Translations under genes and position numbers: made by a program
Shown: piece after piece, positions 45,410 to 54,805 of the stretch
Position numbering within the stretch: the first letter of the stretch is position 1
Layout of the letters: the number at the start of each line of letters is the position of its first letter
The notes under the pieces: generated by a model
Databases searched by the model: none
What the model was told of the DNA's origin: nothing
The model's input: only the letters and a program-made list of their open reading frames with translations
NCBI RefSeq assembly: GCF_041860085.1
Contig: NZ_CP124747.1
Span: forward strand, 4,712,001 to 4,776,000
Length of the DNA: 64,000 nt
Direction of reading: 5' to 3'
DNA from: Schlesneria sp. DSM 10557
GTDB lineage: Bacteria > Planctomycetota > Planctomycetia > Planctomycetales > Planctomycetaceae

Positions 45410-46219
45410 ATGGATCTTCATCTGCAGGATCGGGTTGCAGTGGTTTTTGGCGGCGCAAGTGGCATCGGACTGGCTTGTGCGACCGAGCTGGCACGCGAAG
45501 GTTGCAGGATCGCGCTTTGCGATGTTTCGTCGTCGGGAATCGAAGCCGCGGCATCCCTCGGACACGAGTTTCCGGTTCCAGTAATCGCACTGTCCGTTGA
45601 CGTCAGTCGCCAGGATCAGGTGCAGTCGGCAGTAGAACAGTTGGAGGCCGAACTGGGACCGGTCGAGATCATGGTGCATGCTGCTGCCATCGGTTCAGGC
45701 AAGTTCGGCTTTCCCTTCACCAACCTGTCTCCTGCTGACTGGCCGCGTGTGCTGGAGATTAACATTCTGGGGATGGTGAATGTGGCCCACGTGATTGGTC
45801 CCCGCATGATCTCACGCGCTCGTGGAGCGATGACGTTTGTCTCATCGGTGGCCGGACAGATCGGCTCGCAGACAGATCCCCCTTATAGCGCCAGTAAGGC
45901 GGCAAACATTAACTTTGCCCAGTGTCTTGCGAAGGACCTGGCCCCGCACGGTGTCCGCGTCAATACGGTCTGTCCGGGAATGGTTCAGACACCGCTGAAT
46001 CGCGCCGTCTGGCAGGCGTGGAATGATCAGCAGCCGGAGGAAAGTCGTCGCAGCTACGAAGAGTGGGCGAACGATAAGGTTCGCAGTGTGATCCCGCTGA
46101 AACGGTGGCAAAAGCCGGAAGACATTGCGAATCTGATCACCTTTCTGTCGTCCGATCGCGCCTCGGAAATGACCGGTCAGACCATCAACGTCGATGGTGG
46201 GTTTGTCATGCACTGGTAA
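45410..46219 (+). CDS. SDR family oxidoreductase
   Basis: This 269-aa classical SDR has the motif GGASGIG at 14-20, HAAA at 90-93 in place of NNAG, a serine at 145/146 and catalytic Tyr159-Lys163 (YSASK). The C-terminus GQTINVDGGFVM is standard. Substrate unknown. A RidA-like gene follows 152 bp downstream on the same strand. Confidence 0.92.
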   Translation: MDLHLQDRVAVVFGGASGIGLACATELAREGCRIALCDVSSSGIEAAASLGHEFPVPVIALSVDVSRQDQVQSAVEQLEAELGPVEIMVHAAAIGSGKFGFPFTNLSPADWPRVLEINILGMVNVAHVIGPRMISRARGAMTFVSSVAGQIGSQTDPPYSASKAANINFAQCLAKDLAPHGVRVNTVCPGMVQTPLNRAVWQAWNDQQPEESRRSYEEWANDKVRSVIPLKRWQKPEDIANLITFLSSDRASEMTGQTINVDGGFVMHW

Positions 46220-46371
46220 TGCGATCGGTCAGGATAAAAGGCCTTGAAGTGGCTGCGGAAAACCGACGTAATCCTGGGGTGTCTTCTTGATTACGATCGG
46301 TTTCTCTCTGCGAATGAGCTGGCTATGATTGAATTCCGATCCGTGTCATTTTCATTGAAAGCCTGAATAAC

Positions 46372-46836
46372 ATGAGTGCCGAAGCCCGCGTCGCCGAGTT
46401 ACAACTGGAACTTCCTCCGGCTCCGAAACCTGGTGGTATTTATCATCCGGTGTTGATCGTCGGGAACCTGGCCTATGTCTCCGGGCATGGCCCCCTGCGG
46501 CAGGATGGGACGATGATTACCGGCCGGGTGGGTGACTCGATGAGTGAAGCTGATGCTTACCTCGCTGCCCGGCAGGTGGGCCTCACCATGCTGGCGACCC
46601 TGCGCCGAGAACTGGGAAGCCTCGATCGAATCGAGCGGCTTGTCAAAACTCTGGGAATGGTCAACGCCACTCCCGACTTTGGCAATCATCCCCAGGTCAT
46701 CAATGGCTTCAGTAATCTGATGGTGGAAGTCTGGGGTGAAACGAAAGGCCGCGGAGCCCGCAGCGCTGTCGGAATGGGGTCGCTCCCTTCGAACATTCCG
46801 GTCGAGGTCGAAACGATTTTTGAGTTGAAGGCGTGA
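46372..46836 (+). CDS. RidA/YjgF family protein
   Basis: This 154-aa protein belongs to the longer RidA subfamily, with VLIVGNLAYVSGHGPLRQDG near the N-terminus and GARSAVGMGSLPSNIPVEVETIFEL at the C-terminus. The arginine of GARSAVG is at the place of the RidA substrate-binding arginine. It probably hydrolyses reactive enamine/imine intermediates in the cytosol, although this subfamily is less well characterised. Confidence 0.92.
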   Translation: MSAEARVAELQLELPPAPKPGGIYHPVLIVGNLAYVSGHGPLRQDGTMITGRVGDSMSEADAYLAARQVGLTMLATLRRELGSLDRIERLVKTLGMVNATPDFGNHPQVINGFSNLMVEVWGETKGRGARSAVGMGSLPSNIPVEVETIFELKA

Positions 46837-47193
46837 ACCGTCTCACCCGGCGGAATTGATGATGCCGTTCTGGCGGAAACCGGCATGTGCTGTGAACGCC
46901 CTGTTTCCGCCGTCCGTCACGAGTTTCGCGAGGCACCTCGATCGTTCTGGCGATGAACGGCTGACTTTCGTCATATTCCTGACAACCATTCGTCATTGGC
47001 GTGAGAAATATCGCGGCGAGTTCTCACGCCGATTTTCGCTTGGCTCAGGCCCTCACCTGGATAGATAATCACTCATCTCGAATGAGCCTTCGTTTCCATT
47101 TGTTTCGATCTTCGGATGGGCGAAGGAGTACCCGTCGGTTTCCGCTGACGCGTGCTTTTATCTGTTTTGGTCGTGACGTATGCTGTCAGGATT
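46837..47193. other. Intergenic region upstream of the XRE-PBP regulator
   Basis: About 357 bp. The frame of the regulator extends upstream to 47152, but the XRE domain begins at the ATG at 47194. The promoter should lie here; no convincing boxes were found. Confidence 0.4.
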
Positions 47194-48249
47194 ATGACTT
47201 TCCCACTGGAATCGCGAAATCAGGTTCGACAGCGGCGTTTAGAGCTGAATATGACGCAAGCTCAGCTTGCTGATCAGGCGGGGATTTCCCGTACAGCCGT
47301 GACCGCCATCGAGGGAAATCGCCTGGTTCCGTCGGTCGCGTCGGCGCTGGCTCTGGCGGCTGTTTTGAAGACATCCGTCGAGGAACTCTTCGCTCGCTCT
47401 TCTGCGGTACAACCGACAGAGGTCTGGGCCTGGAAGGGGGGCGCGGAGACAACGCGATGCTGGCGAGCGGATGTCTCGGGAAGGACGGTCATCTATCCAG
47501 CCAGTGCCTCGCCAATGCTGGCAATGATTGCGTCATCCGTTCAGCCGTCGCCGGAATACGGGGCTACGGATGAAGCGAGTGAAACGCTGGTGATGGCGTG
47601 TTGTGATCCTGCGGCGGGGCTCTTGGCGAGCTTGTACGCCGCCGTGACGGGTTTGCGTCTGATCGTCCTGCCTCGTTCGAGTCGCCAGGCGATCAGGATG
47701 CTGCAGGATGGCCTGGTCCATCTGGCGGGTTTGCACTTTTCGACTCGGGACGAGCCCGATCGAAACTTTGATGTGATCCACGAGACGCTGGGAACCGGCT
47801 TTCAATCGATCCGGCTGTCTCGCTGGCAGGAAGGGATAGTTGTCCGTCCGGAGCCCAGGCCTCGAACGGTGGAAGGTCTGCTGAAAACAAGGCTGCGGTG
47901 GGTCGGACGTGAGGCAGGTTCGGGGGCCCGCCAGTGCTATGATCGTCTGACTCAGAACGGAAAAGCACCGCGGCATCTGGCCTCGGACCATCGGGGCGTC
48001 GTTGAAGCGGTCAAAGCGGGTTGGGCCGACGCAGGAATTTGTGTTCAGCTCGCTTCCGCAGAGGCGGGCCTCGATTTTCTACCTCTTCAGGAAGAGGCGT
48101 TCGATGTCTGCTTTCGGGCCGGCAGCATCGATGACCGACGCATCAAAGCCTTTATTAAAGTTGTTCGTTCAACCGCCTACCGCGAAATGATCGGCGAACT
48201 GCCGGGGTATGACGTGCGTGAAACGGGCGAGATCAGGGTCTGCCAATGA
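47194..48249 (+). CDS. XRE helix-turn-helix regulator with periplasmic-binding-protein-like domain
   Basis: This is a 351-aa protein. Residues of about 8-65 form an XRE-type helix-turn-helix (VRQRRLELNMTQAQLADQAGISRTAVTAIEGNRLVPS). The rest matches the PBP-like (MoeA/LysR-substrate-like) ligand domain found in one-component regulators linked to molybdate metabolism, ending in FIKVVRSTAYREMIGELPGYD. Its stop overlaps the modA start by four bases (ATGA), so the two are translationally coupled. It probably senses molybdate, tungstate or a molybdenum-cofactor-related ligand and regulates this operon (inference). Confidence 0.88.
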   Translation: MTFPLESRNQVRQRRLELNMTQAQLADQAGISRTAVTAIEGNRLVPSVASALALAAVLKTSVEELFARSSAVQPTEVWAWKGGAETTRCWRADVSGRTVIYPASASPMLAMIASSVQPSPEYGATDEASETLVMACCDPAAGLLASLYAAVTGLRLIVLPRSSRQAIRMLQDGLVHLAGLHFSTRDEPDRNFDVIHETLGTGFQSIRLSRWQEGIVVRPEPRPRTVEGLLKTRLRWVGREAGSGARQCYDRLTQNGKAPRHLASDHRGVVEAVKAGWADAGICVQLASAEAGLDFLPLQEEAFDVCFRAGSIDDRRIKAFIKVVRSTAYREMIGELPGYDVRETGEIRVCQ

Positions 48250-49118
48250 AAAGATATGGAAGCATGAGGTTACAACAGTTTCGCGCGCCCGTGATCGGAG
48301 CATTTCTGCTGCTGGTGCTCACCGGCTGCGATCAGTTCACCGATCCCCGCCCGGTACAAAATTCAGCGATCGTCGAACCGAAGGTAACGATCAGTGTTGC
48401 CGCCGCGTCTGATCTGAAATATGTACTGGAAGAGATTATCACCGAGTTTCGGCAAGCTCATCCCGAAATCGCCGTCAAACCGACCTATGGCTCGTCGGGA
48501 AGCTTCTATTCGCAGCTTTTGAATAAGGCTCCCTTTGATGTCTTCCTCTCAGCGGACGTCGCTTACCCGCAGCAGTTAATCGACCAGGGGCTGGCGATTT
48601 CCGAGTCCCTGATCGTCTATGCGATGGGGCGGATCGTGTTGTGGGTCCGTAATGACTGTCCCGTCGATGTGGAACGGGAAGGGATTGCCTCGCTACGAAG
48701 TGCCAGCATCAAGAAGATCGCCATCGCCAATCCCCAGCACGCCCCTTATGGTAAAGCGGCCGAAGCTGCGCTCTACCATTTCGATATCTATGAAGAGGTC
48801 GAGGATCGAATCGTCTTTGGTGAGAATATTGCTCAGGCAGCTCAGTTCGTCGAATCGGGGGCCGCCGATATCGGAATCATCGCCGTCTCTTTGACGATCG
48901 CCGACGCGCTGCGGGAGAAGGGGCGACAGTGGCCATTCCCCAAGGATTCGTACCCGCCCCTGGAACAGGGCGGGGTCATCATGAGCACGACTCAGGAACG
49001 GGGGGCGTGTGAAGCGTTCCTCAAGTTCCTGGGCTCGGACGTTTGCCGGGACATCCTGAAACGGTATGCATTCTCGTATCCTGGTGAGATGACTCTGGAT
49101 GGTCCTGTGGCTCCGTAG
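48246..49118 (+). CDS. modA: ModA-like substrate-binding lipoprotein
   Basis: This 290-aa protein has a lipobox LLVLTGC (residues of about 20-28) and the ModA signatures ISVAAASDLKYVLEEI, YGSSGSFYSQL and FDVFLSADVAYPQQL. It should bind molybdate or tungstate outside the inner membrane as a lipoprotein. The permease ModB and ATPase ModC that it would need are not downstream; the next gene is a phosphodiesterase after a 90-bp gap. It is coupled to the XRE-PBP regulator by a four-base overlap. Confidence 0.92.
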   Translation: MKRYGSMRLQQFRAPVIGAFLLLVLTGCDQFTDPRPVQNSAIVEPKVTISVAAASDLKYVLEEIITEFRQAHPEIAVKPTYGSSGSFYSQLLNKAPFDVFLSADVAYPQQLIDQGLAISESLIVYAMGRIVLWVRNDCPVDVEREGIASLRSASIKKIAIANPQHAPYGKAAEAALYHFDIYEEVEDRIVFGENIAQAAQFVESGAADIGIIAVSLTIADALREKGRQWPFPKDSYPPLEQGGVIMSTTQERGACEAFLKFLGSDVCRDILKRYAFSYPGEMTLDGPVAP

Positions 49119-49222
49119 GGTCTCGATTTCCCACCGCTGTCAGACTGGCCCGGCTCGTCGGCGGACTGGCAGCTCTGTGCGAGGCAGTCTCGATTTCGTT
49201 CCCGAATCGTTTGGAATCTGAA

Positions 49223-50611
49223 GTGCAAATACCACTTTGTCTGACACTGCTGTGCGGAATCCTGTGGACAATCCTGGCGCCAATCGGGCTCGCGGGTGAG
49301 GTTCACGACCGACACGTGATCGTCATCTGCGTGGATGGTCTGCCCGCTTATCTGTTCGGTGACAAGAACGCTCCGATGCCAAACATTCGGAAGCTTGCGG
49401 CGAATGGGGTGGTTGCCGAGGGGATGGTTGTCGCGAATCCGGCTGTGACCTGGCCCAATCACACATCGCTGATGACGGGTGTCTGGCCAGAGCGACATGG
49501 CGTGCTGTTCAATGGTGTGCTTGAACGACCGGGGCTGGGACTGCCGATCAAGGTCAATCCTCGCAAGGACAAGCTCGATCTGGTCCAGGTCCCAACGGTT
49601 TATGATGCCATTCATCAGCACGGGATGAAGGTTGCTGCGATCAACTGGCCTTGTACGCGGAATGCGTCATCCATCGATGACGACTTTCCGGACGTGCCGG
49701 ACACGTTTCAATTCACGACGCCGCGACTGATTGCCAGCATGAAGCAGGCAGGGGTCGTCACGGATGAAGATATCGAAGGCTTCATGAAATTGAGCTCACC
49801 GGCACGCGATCGTGTTTGGACCGAGGCGGTCTGTCACGTGATTCGCGAACGAAAGCCGGAATTGACTCTGTTTCATTTATTGAATGTCGATTCAGTTCAC
49901 CACCAGTATGGTCCGCGGACGAACGCAGGGTACTCTGCTGTTGCTTATGCTGACAGTTGTGTGGGAGATGTCATCGCCGCCGTTGACGACGCCGGTATTC
50001 GGGACCGAACGACCATTCTGATTGTCTCGGACCATGGATTTATTCCGGTGCCGAAAACACTTCTGCCCAACGTCGTCTTGCGACAGGCGGGCCTCTTGAC
50101 GGTGGAAAACGGTCAGGCCGTGACGGCGCGCGTTCATGTCTATCCTGAAGGAGGGATCGGGATGGTTTATCTCACCGTTCCGGATCGGCGTGAGGAAGAT
50201 CGAGCCAGGGTGATTGAACTCTTCCGCGACCGTCCCGAGATTGCCGAAATTCTGACGCCGGATGATTTTCCTCGTTTCGGCCTGCCCCTTCCTGGCGATC
50301 ATCCGCAGATGGCCGATCTGGTGCTCGTAGCGAAGGATGGGTTCGGGTTCAACATCAGGCCGACGGGCGATGAGTTCGTCATCAACAGTGAAACGACCGT
50401 GGGGATGCACGGCTTTCTGTCGACGAATCCCCGAATGAATGCGACGTTTGTCGCTTCCGGCCACCGCATCCGAAAAGGAATGTCTCTGGGAATGATTGAA
50501 AACCGCGATGTCGCACCCACGATTGCGACATTGCTGAGCGTCCCGTTCGAAACGGCCGAGGGACGGGTTCTGAACGAAATTTTCGATGGATCCGCTCAGT
50601 CCGCCGAGTAG
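49223..50611 (+). CDS. Secreted ectonucleotide pyrophosphatase/phosphodiesterase family protein
   Basis: This is a 462-aa protein of the alkaline phosphatase superfamily. A signal peptide (about 3-25) follows a GTG at 49223; a TTG at 49211 is an alternative. Catalytic features of NPP-type enzymes are present: the first metal aspartate in VIVICVDGLP, the nucleophile threonine in VTWPNHTSLMTG, and metal ligands in DSVHHQYGP and VSDHGF. It should hydrolyse phosphodiesters or pyrophosphates in the periplasm. Substrate unknown. Confidence 0.9.
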   Translation: MQIPLCLTLLCGILWTILAPIGLAGEVHDRHVIVICVDGLPAYLFGDKNAPMPNIRKLAANGVVAEGMVVANPAVTWPNHTSLMTGVWPERHGVLFNGVLERPGLGLPIKVNPRKDKLDLVQVPTVYDAIHQHGMKVAAINWPCTRNASSIDDDFPDVPDTFQFTTPRLIASMKQAGVVTDEDIEGFMKLSSPARDRVWTEAVCHVIRERKPELTLFHLLNVDSVHHQYGPRTNAGYSAVAYADSCVGDVIAAVDDAGIRDRTTILIVSDHGFIPVPKTLLPNVVLRQAGLLTVENGQAVTARVHVYPEGGIGMVYLTVPDRREEDRARVIELFRDRPEIAEILTPDDFPRFGLPLPGDHPQMADLVLVAKDGFGFNIRPTGDEFVINSETTVGMHGFLSTNPRMNATFVASGHRIRKGMSLGMIENRDVAPTIATLLSVPFETAEGRVLNEIFDGSAQSAE

Positions 50612-50619
50612 TCTCTGTG

Positions 50620-50646
50620 GACGCCGGCATGGCGGGCGGTTTTTCC
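50620..50646 (+). terminator. Possible terminator of the phosphodiesterase gene
   Basis: A short GC-rich stem (CGCC-ggcat-GGCG, extendable with further GC pairs) is followed by five thymines near 50640-50645, 10-30 bases after the stop. The stem is short, so support is moderate. Confidence 0.45.
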
Positions 50647-50778
50647 TTCGCACGAGTGAACAAGACGCACGCGGTTCCAGCCTTCAGACATGGTCGGAGC
50701 CGCGTGCATCTTCGTACGATTGTTCGAACGTTCGTTGTGCCGAGAGGGACGGGGTGGGAGTCCCGACTTGTCGTCAGG

Positions 50779-51837
50779 TTAGAACTCGCCCACGACCTCG
50801 CCCCCTGCGCGAGTGGCCATCGCTCGCCAGATCCCCAGATCGATATTCTGCGAGATCGTGCGGACGGAGCCGTCCGCCAGAAGGCTGTTGACTGCACCGG
50901 TGTGGTAGCTGCGTGAGGTCACGGCCGAGTAGCTGACGCGAGCCAGGTCTGAGCCTTCCTGACGGGACGCAAAGTCACAATCGTAAGTCCCCGCGTTGAC
51001 GGTGTAGTTCCCTCCGCTGATGGTAGAGCCGACGACCAATTTCACTGCCGTGTTCGGGGTCATAGTCGCTGTGAAGCCGCTATGATGCGAGTGCCCGTTG
51101 GCCCATTCCGAGTGCTCCGTTGGTGGATCGACCCGGTCAGGAAGTCCTGTGACGACATACGACAGAACTTCTGCCGGTGTCGCGGGGATGGGAGGAATCT
51201 CTGTCGTGCCGGCATTACGGGTATAGGCCTGCCACGTCTTGACTTCGGATGTTGCCAGCGTGTTGCTCGTTCCGTCGGTGATGTCGGACAGACGGATGCG
51301 CGAGTTGGGATAGAAAAGGCCTGGCCCCCCTGCTCCGGTGGCGGGATTGAAGACAAACCAGGTCCCGAAGTTGAAGCCGTAGTTGGTCGGGTACAGGCTG
51401 ACACCCGACGCCAGTCGCGGGGTGTCACTTTTAGGATCGGATGGGCAGGCGTAGACGGGAACCCGTCGACCTGACACGACAGGTCCATTGGTCGCACTGG
51501 ACCAGTTTTCCTGAAGGTCGATCTGATTGAAAAAGTTGGCCTGGTCCATGTAGGGCATCAGCCTGCCATGCACAGACCAGGATGCGTTGGCAGTGACTCT
51601 CGGGTTGATGGCCATGCTGGGAGGCAGTGTGTCGAAGGTGGCACTGTAGTTGTGGAGTGCCAGTCCAATCTGCTTCAGGTTGTTCTTGCACTGTGTCCGT
51701 CGGGCGGCTTCGCGAGCCTGCTGCACGGCAGGTAGCAACAGGGCGATCAGAACGGCGATAATCGCGATCACAACCAGTAACTCAATTAATGTGAATCCTG
51801 CAGGTTTGACCATCTTTCGAGACGACTTCAGCTTCAT
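50779..51837 (-). CDS. DUF1559 pseudopilin-like protein
   Basis: This is a 352-aa planctomycete DUF1559 protein. The N-terminus is a prepilin-like signal ([34 protein letters not shown]) with cleavage expected after the glycine before FTLIE. The C-terminus has the H-x9-DG motif ([12 protein letters not shown]) and ends GGEVVGEF. Such proteins are abundant in planctomycetes, are probably assembled or displayed through a type II secretion/pilus-like route, and have no confirmed function. A second copy is at 55759. Confidence 0.95.
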   Translation of the reverse strand: MKLKSSRKMVKPAGFTLIELLVVIAIIAVLIALLLPAVQQAREAARRTQCKNNLKQIGLALHNYSATFDTLPPSMAINPRVTANASWSVHGRLMPYMDQANFFNQIDLQENWSSATNGPVVSGRRVPVYACPSDPKSDTPRLASGVSLYPTNYGFNFGTWFVFNPATGAGGPGLFYPNSRIRLSDITDGTSNTLATSEVKTWQAYTRNAGTTEIPPIPATPAEVLSYVVTGLPDRVDPPTEHSEWANGHSHHSGFTATMTPNTAVKLVVGSTISGGNYTVNAGTYDCDFASRQEGSDLARVSYSAVTSRSYHTGAVNSLLADGSVRTISQNIDLGIWRAMATRAGGEVVGEF

Positions 51838-52009
51838 GGGGGGATCCCGGCAAGACTAATCATGTGCAATCGGAAGAATCGTCGTTCAGCATTCACGACA
51901 GTGATGCTGAAATGTTTGTGATGAGTCCCCTGGCAGACCACAGGGGCAAGCTCGGCAGCGGGCCGAGTGACCCCGTTCAAGGGGGCTCGATTTCCTGTTT
52001 TTCGGCCCG

Positions 52010-53137
52010 TTACTTCGAAAGGGTCGAGATCGGCTCGCAATAGCTGAGCGACAAGAGTGCGAAAGCGGTGGCGAGGTCGGGATTCCCTTCAAACCAGCGG
52101 TCGCTCTTATTCAGCCAGGCGCCGTTTTCCTGCTGGATGTCGATCAGGTGGCTCGCGAGCTCATTCCTCCAGTCGTGTTGCACGCCCTGGTCGTCCTGCA
52201 ACCGATCCAGTTTCAAGGTGGCAAGCGTTTTCGCGAAGACGTGGAAGTAGTAGAACTTCCCCTGCTGGCCCAGTCCCGGATTTTCTTCTACCGTGTAATG
52301 CTTCTTGATCCACTCTAGTGCCGCTTTGACTCGTTTGTCTTCAGGAGTCAGGCCCGCATAGACCATACTTTTCAGACCTGCGTAGGTCATGCTGCCGTAA
52401 GAGCGCAATCCACCGTTCTCAGTGGTTCCCGCCGGTGAGCTTCCGCCTGCGGCGGGGGTGTAGATGAATCCCCCGTCATTCACCTTGGAGGCTGCGGGCA
52501 GAGTATTGTGCTCGGACTCGAGGTTCTGACAGCGAGACAGGAAGACGAGAGCATTCTGGACGGCTGGATCGTCGGGTTTGGCTCCGGCAGCTTCCAGGGC
52601 TTCCAGAAAGAAGGTTGTGTTCGACAGGTCCGGGCGGCTGTTAGGCCCCCCATAACCGGCTCCCCCAAACCGGGGGTCTGCTTTCTCGGTTTGCTGAGTG
52701 TCATCCCACTGCAGATTGCGGAGAAAGGTGTCCGCGTTCTTAATCACGGAGTCGTATTTTTCGCCCTGGTTCGTGGCGCGAAACACGAGCACCAGAATCG
52801 ATGTTTCATAATTGGCGTGCTGACTCTTGGGCGAGTAGATCCCGCCGTCAGGCTGCACGAATGTTTGGAGATGCTGCAGCGCTTTCGCAATTTCGGGGGT
52901 ATCTGGTTTTACGCCCGATTCGAGCAGAGCATAGGTCACCAGTCCCGAAATCGCGGGGGACATGGGTGTCGTCCAGCTTCCGTCCCTGGCCTGGGCCGTT
53001 TTCAGGTAATTGATCGCCTTCTGTCGCGCAACATCCATGGCGTCTGCCTTCGAGTCCTCCGATTGGGCCCGGAGCGGGGGACTGGCGGAAGCAAGCAGGG
53101 CGATGATGAGCAAACAGACAAGGCGATTCGGTTTCAT
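52010..53137 (-). CDS. Secreted prenyltransferase/squalene-oxidase-repeat protein
   Basis: This is a 375-aa protein. The ATG at 53137 begins a clear signal peptide (KPNRLVCLLIIALLASASPPLRAQ). The mature part shows alpha/alpha-toroid repeats of the terpene cyclase/prenyltransferase type, e.g. AINYLKTAQARDGSW, ALQHLQTFVQPDGGIY and LIDIQQENGAWLNKSDRWFEG. It lacks the DxDD motif of squalene-hopene cyclase, so it is more likely a secreted binding or structural protein than a cyclase. Function unknown. Confidence 0.85.
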   Translation of the reverse strand: MKPNRLVCLLIIALLASASPPLRAQSEDSKADAMDVARQKAINYLKTAQARDGSWTTPMSPAISGLVTYALLESGVKPDTPEIAKALQHLQTFVQPDGGIYSPKSQHANYETSILVLVFRATNQGEKYDSVIKNADTFLRNLQWDDTQQTEKADPRFGGAGYGGPNSRPDLSNTTFFLEALEAAGAKPDDPAVQNALVFLSRCQNLESEHNTLPAASKVNDGGFIYTPAAGGSSPAGTTENGGLRSYGSMTYAGLKSMVYAGLTPEDKRVKAALEWIKKHYTVEENPGLGQQGKFYYFHVFAKTLATLKLDRLQDDQGVQHDWRNELASHLIDIQQENGAWLNKSDRWFEGNPDLATAFALLSLSYCEPISTLSK

Positions 53138-53581
53138 GTCAGTCCTTTTGAAAGGCGTTTCGTCGCACGAAAGGACCGATGGCGAATTTTGGGCCAAGAT
53201 ACTGAAAACTCTTCAACTCAATTGAATCCTTTCGAACAGGTCGCCGCAGCGGCTGCACGGGTTGCTCAAGTGGGGAAAACTTCCTCGCGATGGGGAAAAA
53301 ATCATCGAAGCCCGCAGTGGCGCCGAGTACTCGGACCGAGGTCGATGGGCGAGGCTCGCAACATCCTCTTGAAGGGGGCCAGGGGCGACGAGATGAGGTT
53401 TGCCTGCGATACGGGGCTGACGCGCTGATCGCGAAATCCGTCCTCGATTGAGGAACCGAAAATTACTCTCACGGCAGGCGTCGTGCGGACGATATTTGAG
53501 CCGTGAAATGGCAAAGGGGAATCGGCATCACTCAATGCCGATTCCCCCCGCTTTGCTTCATGACGTCTCTGCAGGACTCTG
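53138..53581. other. Intergenic region, toroid-repeat protein / cfa
   Basis: This 440-bp gap contains the terminator of the downstream cfa-like gene at 53511-53556 and the upstream region of the toroid-repeat gene. No assignable ORF. Confidence 0.45.
53511..53556 (-). terminator. Terminator of the cfa-like gene
   Basis: GGGGAATCGGCAT (53516-53528) pairs perfectly with ATGCCGATTCCCC (53535-53547) around a six-base loop, and outer GCAAAG/CTTTGC extend the stem. On the minus strand it is followed by TTTGCCATTTC. It lies 25-70 bp past the cfa stop. Confidence 0.85.
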
Positions 53582-54805
53582 TCAGGCTGTTTTGCGCGCG
53601 GCTCGTTCGTTGTCGACGATGTAGTCGCGGACGATTGGCACGGCGTCCCGTTTGTTTGCCAGGATTAATTGGAAGATCATTTCAGAGCCGGTGAGAAACG
53701 CGAGTTGTGCGGAGATCAAATAGAACTCCCACATACGGCACATGCGTTCGTCGTAGATGGCGGCGGCCTTGTCCCAGTTCGCCATGAACCGGTCTCGCCA
53801 GTCGCGCAGGGTGTAGTAGTAGTGGAGCCGCAGAATTTCACAGTCGGCAACCCAGATCCGCTGGCGCTCAGCCGGAGCGAAGATCTCGGAGAGTGACGGG
53901 GCGTAACCCCCCGGGAAAATGTACTTTCGCACGAATGGGCTGACCGTCCCCGGTGGGGCGTTCCGGCCGATGCTGTGAACAAGGCCAAGACCGTCCTCGT
54001 TCAGCAGACTGCGAAATTTCCGGAAGAATTCGTCGTAGTGCCCGACGCCGACGTGTTCGAGCATTCCGACGGAAACCACTCGATCGTACTTGCCTTGAAG
54101 CTGGCGGTAGTCCATGTGCTCAAAGTGGACCCGGTCCGCCACTCCCAGTGCCTCGGCTCGCTGGCGGGCCACACGAATTTGCTCGATGGAAAGATTCACG
54201 GCGGTGACTTCCACGTCCGCAATCTGAGCCATGTACAGGGCAAGGCCCCCCCAGCCGCAACCCAGTTCGGCGATTTTCATCCCGTCCTTGATCTGCAGTT
54301 TTGCGCAGACGTGTCGTTTCTTGTTGAGCTGTGCCTCTTCAAGCGTATCGTTGGGGTCGAGGTAGTACGCGCAGGTGTACTGCATGTCCTCGTCGAGAAA
54401 GAGGCGGTAGAACTCGTCTGACAGGTCATAGTGATGGGAGGCGTTCTTCAGCGACCTGCTGATGGGGTTGTGCTGATGGAAGCGACGTAGCGAACGCCAG
54501 GTGTGTCTCAAAACCGATTGGACGGGATGCGAGGTCAGGCCCGTACGGTTGTTTGAAAACAGGTTCAGCAGGTCGAAAACCCGGGAGCCTTCTTCAAATG
54601 TCAGTTCGCCATCCATGTAGGCTTCACCGACGTAGAGTTCCGGATTGAAAAAGAGTTTTGTGTAGAGCGACTTGTTGTGCAGTCGCATGGTCACGACCGG
54701 TTCCGCCGGGGTTCCGGTAAAAGTGTGCAACTTCCCTTCCGCGTCATAGACACGCAGGGTTCCGCTCTTCACGAATCGCCGCAACAACGTAGACAGAAGT
54801 TTCAT
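53582..54805 (-). CDS. cfa: Cyclopropane-fatty-acyl-phospholipid synthase family methyltransferase
   Basis: This is a 407-aa protein with the ATG chosen at 54805 (MKLLSTLLRRFVKSGTLRVYDAEG); a longer frame adds 41 unlike residues. The N-terminal lipid-binding part precedes a SAM methyltransferase domain with LGCGWGGLALYMAQ (motif I) and the family motifs YTCAYYLDPNDTLEEAQ and VGMLEHVG. It adds a methylene or methyl group to unsaturated phospholipid acyl chains at the inner membrane. The exact product is uncertain. It has a strong terminator and stands alone. Confidence 0.93.
   Translation of the reverse strand: MKLLSTLLRRFVKSGTLRVYDAEGKLHTFTGTPAEPVVTMRLHNKSLYTKLFFNPELYVGEAYMDGELTFEEGSRVFDLLNLFSNNRTGLTSHPVQSVLRHTWRSLRRFHQHNPISRSLKNASHHYDLSDEFYRLFLDEDMQYTCAYYLDPNDTLEEAQLNKKRHVCAKLQIKDGMKIAELGCGWGGLALYMAQIADVEVTAVNLSIEQIRVARQRAEALGVADRVHFEHMDYRQLQGKYDRVVSVGMLEHVGVGHYDEFFRKFRSLLNEDGLGLVHSIGRNAPPGTVSPFVRKYIFPGGYAPSLSEIFAPAERQRIWVADCEILRLHYYYTLRDWRDRFMANWDKAAAIYDERMCRMWEFYLISAQLAFLTGSEMIFQLILANKRDAVPIVRDYIVDNERAARKTA

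Noticed and set aside
52010-53137. Squalene-hopene cyclase
   Set aside because: Only the toroid repeats match; the catalytic DxDD motif is absent and the protein is much shorter than a cyclase.
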